Positions 1 to 9,900 of a stretch of DNA of 64,000 nucleotides are shown piece by piece (the first letter of the stretch is position 1; the number at the start of each line of letters is the position of its first letter). The stretch covers positions 14,117 through 78,116 of the forward strand of contig DASCMO010000059.1 in the NCBI GenBank assembly GCA_036010965.1, given 5' to 3'. The notes beneath the pieces were generated by a model, which was not told the origin of the DNA, searched no databases, and saw only the letters and a program-made list of their open reading frames with translations. The stretch comes from GCA-2686265 sp036010965 (GTDB lineage: Bacteria; Planctomycetota; UBA1135; GCA-002686595). The translations under genes and the position numbers were made by a program.

Positions 1-1010
1 TTATCTGCACGCCGTCCCGCGGCGAGCCGGGCCGGCCAGCGGGCGAACAGGGGTGAGCGGACGCCGCCCTCGTACACACTGCTCTTGTTTCCGCGCATGC
101 CCGCCACGTAGCGTCGCTCGTTGGGGCCGTTGTCCACCATGAACAGGACCAGCGTGTTCTCGGCCAGCCCCAACTCGTCCAGGTGCGCGAGCAACCTCCC
201 TACGTTCGAATCGATGTTCGTGATCATCGCGAAGATGCGTGCGCGATGGTCCACGTTGTTGGATTGGGGCAGGGGATGACCGGCAAGCTGCGGCGCGGCG
301 GCGTTCGTCAGGTCCGTCTCCAGGTATTCCCGGTAGAGTTCCTTGGGAACGTCGTGGAAGGGGCCGTGGGGTGCGTTGGGCGCGATGTACGCAAAGAACG
401 GCCGACCGGAGTCATGGGTGGTCTCGAGCCACTCCATGGCCGCGTCGAAGTACACGTCCGTGCAATAGCCTTCGGTCTGCACCTGTCGTCCGTTCTCGAA
501 CAGGACGGCGTCGGTGTACTTGCGCGCGCCCTCGGGCGGATCGGAGGGCTGGCCGATTCCGCCGCCGCGGTGCACCAGCGCCTGCTCGAAGCCCTGATCC
601 ATTGGGCGCAGCGGGTAGTTGTCGCCCAGGTGCCACTTGCCGAAGATCCCCGTCGCCCAACCGGCGTCGCGCAGGAGCTCGGCGATCGTGACCTCTTCGG
701 GCTCCATCATCGCCCGCCCGATGTAGGTGTCGATGGCGCGCGTGCGGTAGTTGTAGCGCCCCGTCATCAGCGAGGCGCGCGTCGGTGCGCACACCGGGCT
801 GACGTAGAAGGTCGTCATCCACGCGCTCTCCGCCGCCATCGCATCGAGGAAGGGCGTGCGGATCTGCGGGTTGCCCATGACGCCGAGGTCTCCGTAGCCC
901 TGATCGTCGGTCATGATCAGGATCACGTTGGGGCTCTCGGGCGCGGCGTCGCCGGTCAATCCCGCGCAGCCGGCCAGCAGCAGGCTCACCAGTTCGAGTC
1001 TCTTCATCAT
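1..1010 (-). CDS. Sulfatase, lipoprotein, C-terminus cut by window edge
   Basis: A formylglycine-type sulfatase predicted to hydrolyse sulfate esters, probably on algal polysaccharides, outside the cytoplasm. The frame is open to the left window edge, so only the first 336 codons are present. The N-terminus is a lipoprotein signal (LLLAGC, Cys15). The metal-binding motif IMTDDQGYGD follows, then the modification motif CAPTRASLMTG with Cys74 as the predicted formylglycine precursor, then FGKWHLG. The first ATG overlaps the stop of the upstream alcohol dehydrogenase as ATGA; a second ATG follows immediately, so the start could be 1007. Translational coupling to the dehydrogenase is likely. The family is clear; the substrate cannot be read from sequence. 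Confidence 0.93.
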   Translation of the reverse strand, partial: MMKRLELVSLLLAGCAGLTGDAAPESPNVILIMTDDQGYGDLGVMGNPQIRTPFLDAMAAESAWMTTFYVSPVCAPTRASLMTGRYNYRTRAIDTYIGRAMMEPEEVTIAELLRDAGWATGIFGKWHLGDNYPLRPMDQGFEQALVHRGGGIGQPSDPPEGARKYTDAVLFENGRQVQTEGYCTDVYFDAAMEWLETTHDSGRPFFAYIAPNAPHGPFHDVPKELYREYLETDLTNAAAPQLAGHPLPQSNNVDHRARIFAMITNIDSNVGRLLAHLDELGLAENTLVLFMVDNGPNERRYVAGMRGNKSSVYEGGVRSPLFARWPARLAAGRRAD

Positions 1011-2104
1011 GTTTCCATCCTCAGTGCCAGTCGCAGCGGTCCCTGCGCACCGGCACGCTCCAGCGCGTCTTGGGCTTCCGCGAGGGGATAGATGCCCTCG
1101 ACGAGGTCTTCGAAGGGATGGTCGGCGCCCTGTTCGCTGAGGAAGGACAGGGCGACATCCAGATCCCGGTGCGTGTAGTTGTGCACGCCCCGTACCGTCC
1201 AGAGGTTGCGGACGAGGCGTTCGGGAGTGAGGTGCATGGGCGGGGAGGGCGTGACGGTTCCGGCCCAAAGATAGGTGCCGCCGATCCGCAGGCAGTCGAA
1301 GCCGGCCTCGATCGCCGCCGGGGAGCCGCTCAACTCGAAGATCACGTCCGCGCCGCGCCCCGCCGACAGGTCTCGGACTTCACGCGCCAGTTCTTGGGCG
1401 CCGAGGGCCGCGTCGATGGTGTCGGTCGCGCCGAAGGCCGTGGCGCGTGCCAGACGGCCGCTCTGCACGTCGCTGACGATGATGCGTGCGGCGCCGAGCG
1501 AGCGGGCCATCGCCGCGGCCGTCAGGCCCAGCATGCCGGCTCCCTGGATCAGCACGATGCGGTCTGTCAGCGCCGGGACACACCGCACGGCGGCGGCCAC
1601 GGTGGCCGTTGCGCAGTTCACGGGGCAGGCGACCTCATCGGAAAGGTGATCGGGAACCGTCAAGATTCCCGTGCCCACGGAGAGGTGGCAGTGTTCGGCC
1701 ATTCCACCGCTCAGGGCGTGGCCCGGCGCGATGCGTTCGTGGCCGTACTTGAAGAGATCCTCGCACTTCTGCGTCAGGCCCTCCCCGCAGGAGAAACACT
1801 CCCCACAGGAAGCGGCGATGGTCCAGGTCACGCGATCACCGATCGAGAGGGCGCGCCCACGCAGGTCCATGAGCTGCTCTCCGGGGGGCAGGGCTGCGAT
1901 CCGGCCGATGATCTCGTGGCCGAGGATCGTTGGGCAGGGTGCGGAGCGCCGCCCGGAGTAGGTGTGCAGGTCGCTCCCGCAGATCGTGCACAGACTGACC
2001 TGCACAAGCGCTTCGCCCGCGCGGAGCTCGGGGAGCGGGAACTCCTCAAGCGTCATGGGCTCACCTGGCCCGTGAAACACCGCTGATCGGGAAGAGCGAC
2101 TCAC
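1007..2104 (-). CDS. Zinc-dependent medium-chain alcohol dehydrogenase
   Basis: A 365-residue NAD(P)-dependent dehydrogenase of the medium-chain zinc family. It has the catalytic-zinc region CGSDLHTYSG and GHE, a structural-zinc Cys cluster CGECFSCGEGLTQKCE, and a Rossmann motif GAGMLGLTAA in the second half. The overall pattern resembles the group named 'putative phosphonate catabolism associated alcohol dehydrogenase' (TIGR03366), but no phosphonate gene is nearby, so that role is not claimed. The start is GTG. It lies only 7 nt after a TAGACT hexamer on the minus strand, which suggests a leaderless mRNA. The gene overlaps the downstream sulfatase by 4 nt and follows the M1 peptidase gene by 26 bp. 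Substrate unknown. Confidence 0.88.
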   Translation of the reverse strand: MSRSSRSAVFHGPGEPMTLEEFPLPELRAGEALVQVSLCTICGSDLHTYSGRRSAPCPTILGHEIIGRIAALPPGEQLMDLRGRALSIGDRVTWTIAASCGECFSCGEGLTQKCEDLFKYGHERIAPGHALSGGMAEHCHLSVGTGILTVPDHLSDEVACPVNCATATVAAAVRCVPALTDRIVLIQGAGMLGLTAAAMARSLGAARIIVSDVQSGRLARATAFGATDTIDAALGAQELAREVRDLSAGRGADVIFELSGSPAAIEAGFDCLRIGGTYLWAGTVTPSPPMHLTPERLVRNLWTVRGVHNYTHRDLDVALSFLSEQGADHPFEDLVEGIYPLAEAQDALERAGAQGPLRLALRMET

Positions 2105-2130
2105 GGGGGAGAGTCTACTCGCGCCGCAGG

Positions 2131-3792
2131 CTAGCGGAGGATCCAGTCCTCGGGATCCAGCTCGACCGTCGCGTCCGCCGGCAGGCTCAGGTGCGCCGTA
2201 CCCTCGGGCATGGCGACCCGCTCGAGCTCTCCATTGATGCGGACCTCGACTGGCATCGGAAAGGGGAGGTCGCCGGGCACTTCCCAGGACAACCGCAGCC
2301 CACTGTCATCCCGAGTCTGGACGAGGCGCGGCAGGTGCGGCTGGCGGAAGTAGACCTCGAAGAACCAGCCGAGCTCCCTCCCCGAGTTGCGCTCCGCGAT
2401 TTCGATGAACTCGTCGGTCGTCGCGAACCGGCAGGCGCTCCCGTCGGTCCGCTCCTCCGAGCGAGGATCGGGGTAGGCCATGCGCCGCAGGGTGGAGAAG
2501 AAAGCGTCTTCCCCGATCAGGTAGCGCAGGGTGTGCAGGGCCCAGGAGGCCTTGAAGTAGATGTCGCTGTCGCTCTGGCGCTCGCCGTCGGGGACGTCGA
2601 GGTCGATGAAGTACATCTGGCCAGAGGAGCGCGGCTCGCGCGGGGCGACGGCGCGCCGGTTGAGGATTCGCCCGCGGTTGTCGGCCATCGACTGGTGGTA
2701 GGCCTGCTCGCCGTGCAGCTGCTCGGTGTAGAGGTTCTGCGTGTAGGTCCCGATGCCCTCGTGAACCCAGAAGTCGTTCCAGTCCGGCGCGGTCACCATG
2801 TTCGCCCACCACTCATGGGACAGCTCGTGATGGTGGAGCCAGTCGTAGCCCCACTTGTTGTCCCGGTACTGGTTGCCATAGGCGATGATCGTCTGGTGCT
2901 CCATGCCCAGGTGCGGCGTCTCGACGACTCCGTACTTGTCCGCGCGGAACGGATAGGGGCCGAACAGCTCCTCGAAGAAGCGCAGGTGTTCGATGATCTG
3001 GATCATCAGGCCCAGGCCTTGCTCGTAGTTCTCGGGGAGGACCCAGTAGGTGACGGGGAAGACCTCGCCAGTGACGCTCTCGTAGGAGCGCGTGATCTCT
3101 GCGTAGGGCGCGATGTTCAGCGCCACCACGTAGTTGTTGATCGGCGTCGAGACGTGCCAGTCGTAGGTGCGGGTGCCGTTGTGATTGTCCCTCGTGCCCG
3201 TCAGGCGGCCATTGGTCGCGCACACCAGCGGTCGGGGGACCGTGACGTGGATGTCCATCGAGTCCGGCTCGTCGGACGGATGGTCCTTGCAAGGCCACCA
3301 CAGGTCGGCGCCCTCGCCCTGGTTCGAGGTGGCGATCCAGTGGTCGCCGCTCTGGGTGCGGGCCCAGGTGAAGCCTCCCTCCCAGGGGGGTTTGGGCGCC
3401 TCTCGCGGCGTGCCGCCGTAGGCCACGCGCAGGATGATCTCGTCGCCCTGATGGCGAGTTTTCTCGAGGTCGATGACGAGGCGCCCGGCAGCGTGCGTGT
3501 ATTCGCGGCTCAGGCCACGCTCGTCGACACCCTCCACCTTGAGGGCGGGATCGAGGTCCAGTACGAGCGCCGAGAGCGGCTCGAGCACGGCCGCCCGCAG
3601 GGTCACGACCCCCCAGATCGAGCGCGTCTCGGGCATCACCGTCACGTCCAGGTCGTAGTGCAGCACGTCGAAAGCTGCTTGCTCGGGCGACAGGGGGCCC
3701 CCGGAGTCCCTGCGGAAGGTCGCGTCGGCTGTCGATGCACAGCCGACAGAAGCGATGGCGAGCAGCAGGCCGGCGGTGTCGGGGAGTTTCAT
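2131..3792 (-). CDS. M1 family metallopeptidase, exported
   Basis: A 553-residue gluzincin aminopeptidase-like protein. A lipoprotein-type signal (LLLAIASVGCAS) opens the protein. The zinc site is HELSH at residues 322-326, with the third ligand Glu345 in WVHEG. A GMEH variant of the GAMEN exopeptidase motif lies near residue 290, and the catalytic-Tyr region DIYFKASW follows. The protein ends soon after the catalytic domain and has only a short beta-rich C-terminus (RLSWEVPGDLPFPM), so it lacks the long helical domain of classical aminopeptidase N. The start ATG is 2 bp after the YciB stop, so the two genes are probably cotranscribed. A role in peptide scavenging is inferred. Confidence 0.92.
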   Translation of the reverse strand: MKLPDTAGLLLAIASVGCASTADATFRRDSGGPLSPEQAAFDVLHYDLDVTVMPETRSIWGVVTLRAAVLEPLSALVLDLDPALKVEGVDERGLSREYTHAAGRLVIDLEKTRHQGDEIILRVAYGGTPREAPKPPWEGGFTWARTQSGDHWIATSNQGEGADLWWPCKDHPSDEPDSMDIHVTVPRPLVCATNGRLTGTRDNHNGTRTYDWHVSTPINNYVVALNIAPYAEITRSYESVTGEVFPVTYWVLPENYEQGLGLMIQIIEHLRFFEELFGPYPFRADKYGVVETPHLGMEHQTIIAYGNQYRDNKWGYDWLHHHELSHEWWANMVTAPDWNDFWVHEGIGTYTQNLYTEQLHGEQAYHQSMADNRGRILNRRAVAPREPRSSGQMYFIDLDVPDGERQSDSDIYFKASWALHTLRYLIGEDAFFSTLRRMAYPDPRSEERTDGSACRFATTDEFIEIAERNSGRELGWFFEVYFRQPHLPRLVQTRDDSGLRLSWEVPGDLPFPMPVEVRINGELERVAMPEGTAHLSLPADATVELDPEDWILR

Positions 3793-3794
3793 GC

Positions 3795-4412
3795 TCAGTC
3801 AGCGCTCTCTTCGGGAGAAGGGGATGAGGAGGGAGATGCCGCGTCCTCTTCGTCGCGCACTTCGTGGCGCTGGATGAGGGGGATCTGCGTGATCGTGAAG
3901 GCGATAGTCAGGGGCAGGATTCCGAACACCTTGAAGCTGACCCACGTGTCGGTCGAGGTGTTGCGCCACACGATCTCGTTGACGATCGCCAGGAAGACGA
4001 AGAAGCAGGCCCAACGAAGGGTCAGGGTGCGCCAACCCTCGGCGTCGAGCTTCATGCTGCTCTCGAGCAAGGGCCGGAGCAGGGAGCGTTTCTTCGCCAG
4101 GCCTCCGAACAGGATCGCCGCGAACAGGACGTTCACCACCGTCGGCTTGAGCTTGATGAAAAGGTCGTCCGCGAGCACCAGGGTCAGGGTGCCGAAGGTC
4201 AACACGAAGCCCGCGGTCACCAGAGGCATGATCGGCAGGCGCCGCTCCAGGACCCAGGAGGCCGCCAGGGAGAGGACGATCGCCCCCATGAAGGCGGCCG
4301 TCGCCTCGAAGATCCCCATCCGGGCGTTGGTGATGAAGAAGACCAGCAACGGTCCCATCTCGATCAGGATCTTCGCCGCGGGTGAGACCTGTTTGGGGGC
4401 GCGTTCAACCAT
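3795..4412 (-). CDS. YciB/IspZ-like inner-membrane protein
   Basis: A 205-residue multi-pass membrane protein of the YciB (septation protein A) family, linked in gamma-proteobacteria to envelope synthesis and division. The typical opening PAAKILIEMGPLLVFFITN is present, followed by alternating hydrophobic helices, the conserved KPTVVNVLFAAILFGG segment and a late NEIVWRNTSTDTWVSFKVFG segment. The acidic, Ser-rich tail is longer than usual. I chose ATG 4412 because homologous sequence begins right after it; the open frame extends further upstream but into the divergent gene. A TAGTCT hexamer ends 7 nt before this ATG, consistent with a leaderless transcript. Confidence 0.88.
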   Translation of the reverse strand: MVERAPKQVSPAAKILIEMGPLLVFFITNARMGIFEATAAFMGAIVLSLAASWVLERRLPIMPLVTAGFVLTFGTLTLVLADDLFIKLKPTVVNVLFAAILFGGLAKKRSLLRPLLESSMKLDAEGWRTLTLRWACFFVFLAIVNEIVWRNTSTDTWVSFKVFGILPLTIAFTITQIPLIQRHEVRDEEDAASPSSSPSPEESAD

Positions 4413-4418
4413 GCGGCG

Positions 4419-4429
4419 TAGACTACACT
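4419..4429. promoter_or_regulatory. Overlapping divergent -10-like boxes
   Basis: Only 24 bp separate the divergent starts at 4412 (minus) and 4437 (plus). On the minus strand TAGTCT occupies 4425-4420, 7 nt before its ATG. On the plus strand TACACT occupies 4424-4429, also 7 nt before its ATG. Such spacing puts transcription starts at or next to the start codons. No convincing -35 box is visible in either direction. Function is inferred. Confidence 0.4.
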
Positions 4430-4436
4430 GTCTGGC

Positions 4437-5708
4437 ATGGAGCCAGGACGAGAGGTCGGGGCGCGGGGGATCGTCGCGATCACGGCTGCGATGGTGCTGG
4501 CGGCATCGAGCTCGGCCGAGGAGCCCCAGAGTTTCACCGTGACCGTGGACCCGGGCGGAGTCGATCGCTCGTGGACGCCCGTGAGCGTCTGGTTGGAGCG
4601 AGGCGAGCACCTGAGCGACGGCGACCTCTCAGGAGGAGCGGGCGGCTGGAAGGGGGCACTGACCGATGCGGCCGGTGGCGTGCGCGAGGCGCAGGTCGAG
4701 CGGCGTCGTGACGGCGACGGACGCATCACGGCCCTGGGGGCCCACTGGCTCGAGGAGCAGCTCATCGCAGGAATGCCGCAGACCTACACGCTCGAGCTGT
4801 CGCATCTCCCTGAGGGCGTGGGCACCAGAGCGCCCTCCTTTCGCATGGAAGAGGACGCGAACGCTCTCTCGCTCCTGCATGGCGATCGCCCGGTCTGGCG
4901 CCACGAGATAGCCTTCGATCCCGACCGAATCGAGGAGACCTACAAGACCTTTCACCATGTTCTGGACGGCGAGACGGTCCTGACCAAGGGGCTCGGCGGC
5001 TTGTATCCGCACCACCGCGGACTCTTCGTCGGCTGGTCACGTACGCGCGCCGGTGGGCGAGAGCACAACTTCTGGTGGAACGCCAAGGGGGCCGAATTTT
5101 CCCAGCGCCACGCCGGTTTCGAGGCGAGGGAGCGCACGACGGGGCCGTTCATGGCGCGCTCCGTCTCGCTCGTCGAATGGATGACCGATGGCGCCCCGAT
5201 CGTCTTCGAGCGCCGCGCGGTCACCACCTGGAGCCAGGGTCCGGGGCGCTGGTCGCTCGATTTCGACATCACTTTGCGCGGCGCCGATGGCGAGGTGCGG
5301 CTCGACGGAGACCCCGCCCACGGCGGGTTCCAGTTCCGCGCGGCCCAGGAGGTTGCCGAGCGCAAGGATTGCGCGTACATCCTGCCGAGCAGCGCGAAGG
5401 GCGGCGCGAACGACAACTGGACCGACTGCCCCTGGGCGGCGGCGCGCATCACGGTCGAGGGGCATGCCTACTGGATCGTTCATATGGATGCGCCCTCCAA
5501 CCCGCGCCCGGCGATCTACAACACGCGCAGCTACGGCCGCTTCGGGGCCTTCTTCCGCGCCACTATCCCCGCCGAAGAGGAACTCCGCCTGCGCTTCCGC
5601 GTGCTCATGATCGACCCCGAGGGGCGCGAGGAACCCGGAAGGGAGGCCTTCGAGTGCGCCTATCGTGACCTCGCCGATCCTCCCGCGGTCAGGTTGGAGC
5701 GCCCGTGA
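4437..5708 (+). CDS. PmoA-family (DUF6807) secreted protein
   Basis: A 423-residue protein of the so-called methane-oxygenase PmoA family (PF14100), common in Planctomycetota and unrelated to real methane monooxygenase subunits. Its function is uncharacterised; neighbours in other genomes are usually sugar-catabolic genes. An N-terminal hydrophobic signal (residues about 10-26) is followed by a beta-rich region. The family core contains TKGLGGLYPHHRGLFVGW, EHNFWW, and in the last third RPAIYNTRSYGRFGAFF. The start at 4437 is supported by the signal peptide and the hexamer 7 nt upstream. The stop overlaps the GTG of the next gene (GTGA). A carbohydrate-linked role is only inferred. Confidence 0.85.
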   Translation: MEPGREVGARGIVAITAAMVLAASSSAEEPQSFTVTVDPGGVDRSWTPVSVWLERGEHLSDGDLSGGAGGWKGALTDAAGGVREAQVERRRDGDGRITALGAHWLEEQLIAGMPQTYTLELSHLPEGVGTRAPSFRMEEDANALSLLHGDRPVWRHEIAFDPDRIEETYKTFHHVLDGETVLTKGLGGLYPHHRGLFVGWSRTRAGGREHNFWWNAKGAEFSQRHAGFEARERTTGPFMARSVSLVEWMTDGAPIVFERRAVTTWSQGPGRWSLDFDITLRGADGEVRLDGDPAHGGFQFRAAQEVAERKDCAYILPSSAKGGANDNWTDCPWAAARITVEGHAYWIVHMDAPSNPRPAIYNTRSYGRFGAFFRATIPAEEELRLRFRVLMIDPEGREEPGREAFECAYRDLADPPAVRLERP

Positions 5709-6958
5709 CCCTGAACGGCTACGCGCTCGTGATCCTCGCGGCCATCGTCGCGGGCACCCTGCTGGACCTCGTCTGCGACCTCCTCAACCTCAGGAGCTTG
5801 CGTCCTGAACTCCCCGACGAGTTTAGGGGCGACTGGGACGAGGAGGCCTACTCACGCTCGCAGACCTACACCCGCGTGCGGACTCGCTTCGGCCTCCTGC
5901 GGTCCAGCTTCGACCTCGCCGTGCTGCTCGGTTTCTGGTTCGCAGGAGGGTTTGGATGGCTCGCGGGCTTGGTGCAATCCGCCGGGTTCGGCGCCGTGCC
6001 CACCGGCCTGCTCTTCATAGGCGCCCTCGGCCTCGGATCGCGTCTGCTCGCCCTGCCCTTCCAGCACTACTCGACCTTCGTCATCGAGGAGCGCTTCGGA
6101 TTCAACCGCACGAGCGGCGCCACCTTCTGGTCCGATCAGCTCAAGGGCCTCGCGCTCACGCTCCTCTTCGCCGGCCCGCTCCTGGCTCTGATTCTCTACG
6201 CCCTCGAGGCGGCCGGCCCCCTGGCCTGGCTGTACTGCTGGATCGCGACGACCGCGTTCATGTTGATCGCTCTCGTTATCGGACCGGCGTGGATCATGCC
6301 GCTCTTCAATAAATTTCAGCCTTTGGAGCAGGGCGAATTGCGAGATGAGTTGCTGGCCTACGCGCGCTCGACCGAGTTCCCCCTCGACGATGTCTACGTG
6401 ATGGACGGATCGAAGCGCTCGACGAAGACCAACGCTTTCTTCACCGGCTTTGGAAAGCACAAGCGCGTAGCCCTCTTCGACACGCTGATCGCTTCACAGA
6501 CGACTCAGGAGCTCGTCGCGGTCGTCGCCCACGAGGTCGGTCACTACAAGCGGCATCACATCATCCAGAGCGCCCTCGTCAGTATCGCCCACTTCGGGCT
6601 GCTGTTCTGGCTGCTGTCCTTGTTCCTCGACCGAGCGGGCTTGTTCGAGGCCTTCGGCATTGGAGAGCCCAGCGTCTGGGCAGGCCTCGTGTTCTTCATG
6701 ATCCTCTACTCGCCAGTCGAGATGTTGCTCTCGTTTCTGAGCAATGTGCTCTCGCGACGCAACGAGTTCCAGGCGGACGAGTTCGCTGCCCGCACGACGG
6801 GGCAGGCGGAGGCGTTGGTCTCGGCGCTCAAGAAGCTCTCGGCCGAGAACCTCTCCAACCTCACGCCTCACCCTCTGCACGTTCTCCTGCACCACTCCCA
6901 TCCGCCACTCCTGCGCCGCATCGCAGCCCTGCGTGCGACGGTGGCTCCACATCCCTAG
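5705..6958 (+). CDS. M48 (Ste24-like) membrane metalloprotease
   Basis: A 417-residue integral-membrane zinc endopeptidase of the Ste24/CAAX-protease type. Several N-terminal membrane helices precede the catalytic motif HEVGH (residues 276-280). Two further helices follow, and then NEFQADEFAA near residue 353, which carries the third zinc ligand Glu. The region VMDGSKRSTKTNAFFTGFG before the zinc motif is a Ste24 hallmark. Length matches bacterial members of the family. The GTG start overlaps the PmoA-family stop by 4 nt, indicating coupling. Membrane-protein quality control is the usual proposed role in bacteria; nothing here narrows it. Confidence 0.93.
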   Translation: MTLNGYALVILAAIVAGTLLDLVCDLLNLRSLRPELPDEFRGDWDEEAYSRSQTYTRVRTRFGLLRSSFDLAVLLGFWFAGGFGWLAGLVQSAGFGAVPTGLLFIGALGLGSRLLALPFQHYSTFVIEERFGFNRTSGATFWSDQLKGLALTLLFAGPLLALILYALEAAGPLAWLYCWIATTAFMLIALVIGPAWIMPLFNKFQPLEQGELRDELLAYARSTEFPLDDVYVMDGSKRSTKTNAFFTGFGKHKRVALFDTLIASQTTQELVAVVAHEVGHYKRHHIIQSALVSIAHFGLLFWLLSLFLDRAGLFEAFGIGEPSVWAGLVFFMILYSPVEMLLSFLSNVLSRRNEFQADEFAARTTGQAEALVSALKKLSAENLSNLTPHPLHVLLHHSHPPLLRRIAALRATVAPHP

Positions 6959-6980
6959 AGTTCCAGACATCGGAGCAAGC

Positions 6981-9900
6981 ATGACCATGCGATCCCTTCT
7001 CTCCTGGTGGTTGCCCCTGGCGCTCTGCGCCTGTGCTTCGGCGGGCCGCCAGGAGGGCGAGTTCTGGTTGAGAACATTTCGAAGACAGCGCCTGACCGAG
7101 ACCTTCTTCTCGGAAGGCGCGACCTTCGGTGACCTCAACCGCGACGGGCACAACGACATCGTCTCGGGGCCCTTCTGGTACGAGGGCCCCTCGCTCACCG
7201 AGCGCCACGAGATCTACGAGCCCGTCCCGTCCGATCCCCTCCGGTATTCCGACAGCTTCTTCGCTTTCGTCTACGACTTCGACGAGGACGGCTGGCCGGA
7301 TGTGCTCGAGATCGGCTTTCCAGGCCGCCAGGCTCGCTGGTATGAGAACCCCGGTGAGGAGGCCCGGCGCTGGGAGATGCACGTCGCCTTCGAGGGCGTC
7401 GACAACGAAGCGCCCGGTTTCGGGGACCTGACCGGAGACGGTCGGCCCGAACTTTACTTTCACACCAACGGACGCTTTGGGTGGGCGGGTCCCGCCGAGG
7501 GCCTCCCCGAGCAACCGTGGACCTTCCACGCTCTCTCCGAAGATCTGGGCCTGTCCAACTTCATCCACGGTCTGGGGATCGGTGACCTGAACGGGGACGA
7601 CCGACCGGACTTGCTCGAGAAGAACGGCTGGTGGCGGCAACCGGCGGTGAGCGAGGAAGGCCTGATCTGGCAGCACTACCCGATCCCCTTCAGCGCCGGA
7701 CGCCGAGGCGGCGCTCAGATGCTCACCTTGGATGTGGACGGCGACGGGGACACCGACGTCATCACGAGCCTCAACGGCCATGGGTGGGGGTTGTCGTGGT
7801 TCGAGCAAGTGCAGAGGTTCGGGGCCATTGAGTTTCACGAGCACCGGATCATGGACTCGCGCCCCGACCACAACCGCCACGGCGTGGCCTTCTCTCAGCT
7901 GCACGCTCTCGCGCTCGCGGACATGAACGGCGACGGTCTGGCGGACATCGTCACGGGTAAGCGTCACTGGGCTCACGGGCCCGAAGTGGATCCGGGTGCT
8001 CAGGATCCCGCGGTCATCTACTGGTTCGAGCTCGTGCGTGGCTCTGGCGGCGCCGAGTTCGTCCCTCACCAAATCGATGACGACACGGGAGTGGGCGTGC
8101 AGGTCGTGGCGGGGGATGTGGACGGCGACGGATTGATGGACGTCATCGTCGGGAACAAGAAGGGGACCACCGTCCTATTCCAGGAGGCGCGGCGCGTGAG
8201 CGAGGAAGTGTGGCGCGCCGCCCAGCCCGCCCGGCGCCATCCCGGTGGCGTGGTGCCGCGCACCGAGGATGGGACGAAGCTCGACCTCGGCTTCGAGTCG
8301 GGGACCTTGCTCCACTGGACGGCGACCGGCGATGCTTTCGAGGGCCAACCGGTGAAGGGCGACACCCTCGCCCCGCGGGGACACGCGGAAGGCAGCCGCC
8401 ATGCCGGCGACTACTGGCTCGGTGGGTACGAGCTGCACGGTGACGAGCGCACGGGCACCTTGACCTCGGTTCCCTTCGAGGTGACGCACCCCTTCGCGAG
8501 CTTTCTGGCCGCTGGCGGCCACCATGACGAGACGCGCATCGAGTTGATCTCCGACCGCGACGGCGCAGTGCTCCTCGAGGTCACCGGCACCGACCATGAG
8601 TCCTTGCAGCGGTGCGTCGTCGATCTGCGGGGGCGGGAGGGCGAGCTGGTGCGCCTACGGATCACGGACGAGCACGAAGGCGGCTGGGGCCACGTGAACT
8701 TCGATGACTTTCTCTTCCACCCAGACGAGCCGCGCTTCACCCGGGATTCGGACCTGGCGCTCCTGAGCGAGCGGGTGCCCACCGAGCACAGCGGCCTGCC
8801 GCCCGAGGCGGCGGCGCGGGCGATGAGTGTTCCGGCGGGGTTCACGGTCGATCTGATCGCGGCCGAGCCAGACCTTCACCAGCCGATCGCCCTGGCCATC
8901 GACGAGCGCGGGCGACTGTGGGTGGCGGAAGCCCAGTCCTATCCGCAGCGGCGGCCCGAGGGTGAGGGGCGCGACTCGATCCTGGTCTTCGAGGATGGCG
9001 ACAGCGACGGCACTTTCGAGACGCGGACGGTCTTCGCCGAGGGCTTGAACCTCATCAGCGGCATGCAGGTGGGGTTCGGCGGCGTGTGGGTGGGCGCCGC
9101 GCCGCAGTTGCTCTTCATTCCCGATGCCGACGGAGACCTCACGCCTGACGGCGAGCCCGAGGTGTTGCTCGACGGCTGGGGTTTCGAAGACACCCACGAG
9201 ACCCTGAACACCTTCACCTGGGGGCCGGACGGATGGCTCTATGGGTGCCACGGCGTGTTCACTCACTCACGCGTCGGCGCGCCAGGGACCGCGGACGAGG
9301 AGCGCACGCCGCTCAATGCCGGCGTCTGGCGCTATCACCCGACCCGCCACGAGTTCGAGGTGTTCGCGTGGGGGACGAGCAATCCCTGGGGCATCGACTT
9401 CGACGCGCACGGGCAGGTGTTTCTGACCGCCTGCGTGATCCCGCACCTCTTCCACATCGCCCAGGGAGGCCGCTACGAGCGCCAGGCCGGCGATCACTTC
9501 AACCCGCACGTCTACGAGGACATCAAGACCATCGCCGACCACCGTCACTACGCGGGTGACATCCGCGACCACGCCTGGTGGGGACGCGAGGAACCCGAGC
9601 ACGGCAAGGGGACCAAGGAGGCCGGGGGAGGTCACGCGCACTGCGGCGCGATGATCTACCTCGGCGGTTCCTTTCCGGACCGCTTCGAGGGCACGGTCTT
9701 CTTCGCCAACGTCCACGGGAATCGCTTCAACAACGACCGGCCCGAGCGCAGCGGGTCGGGCTTCGTCGGTCGCCACGGCGAGGACTTTCTGCTCGCCAAC
9801 GACGAGTGGTTTCGCGGCATCAACCTGAAGACCGGGCCTGATGGCGCGGTCTACTTCATCGACTGGTACGACGAGGCGGCCTGCCACCGGACGGATACCG

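Noticed and set aside
1007..2104. Phosphonate-catabolism role for the alcohol dehydrogenase
   Set aside because: The sequence resembles that subgroup, but no phosphonate transport or lyase gene is in the window.
2191..4542. 783-codon open frame on the plus strand, antisense to the M1 peptidase and YciB genes
   Set aside because: Long antisense frames are expected at this GC content. It lacks any recognisable domain, while the opposite strand encodes intact M1 and YciB motifs.
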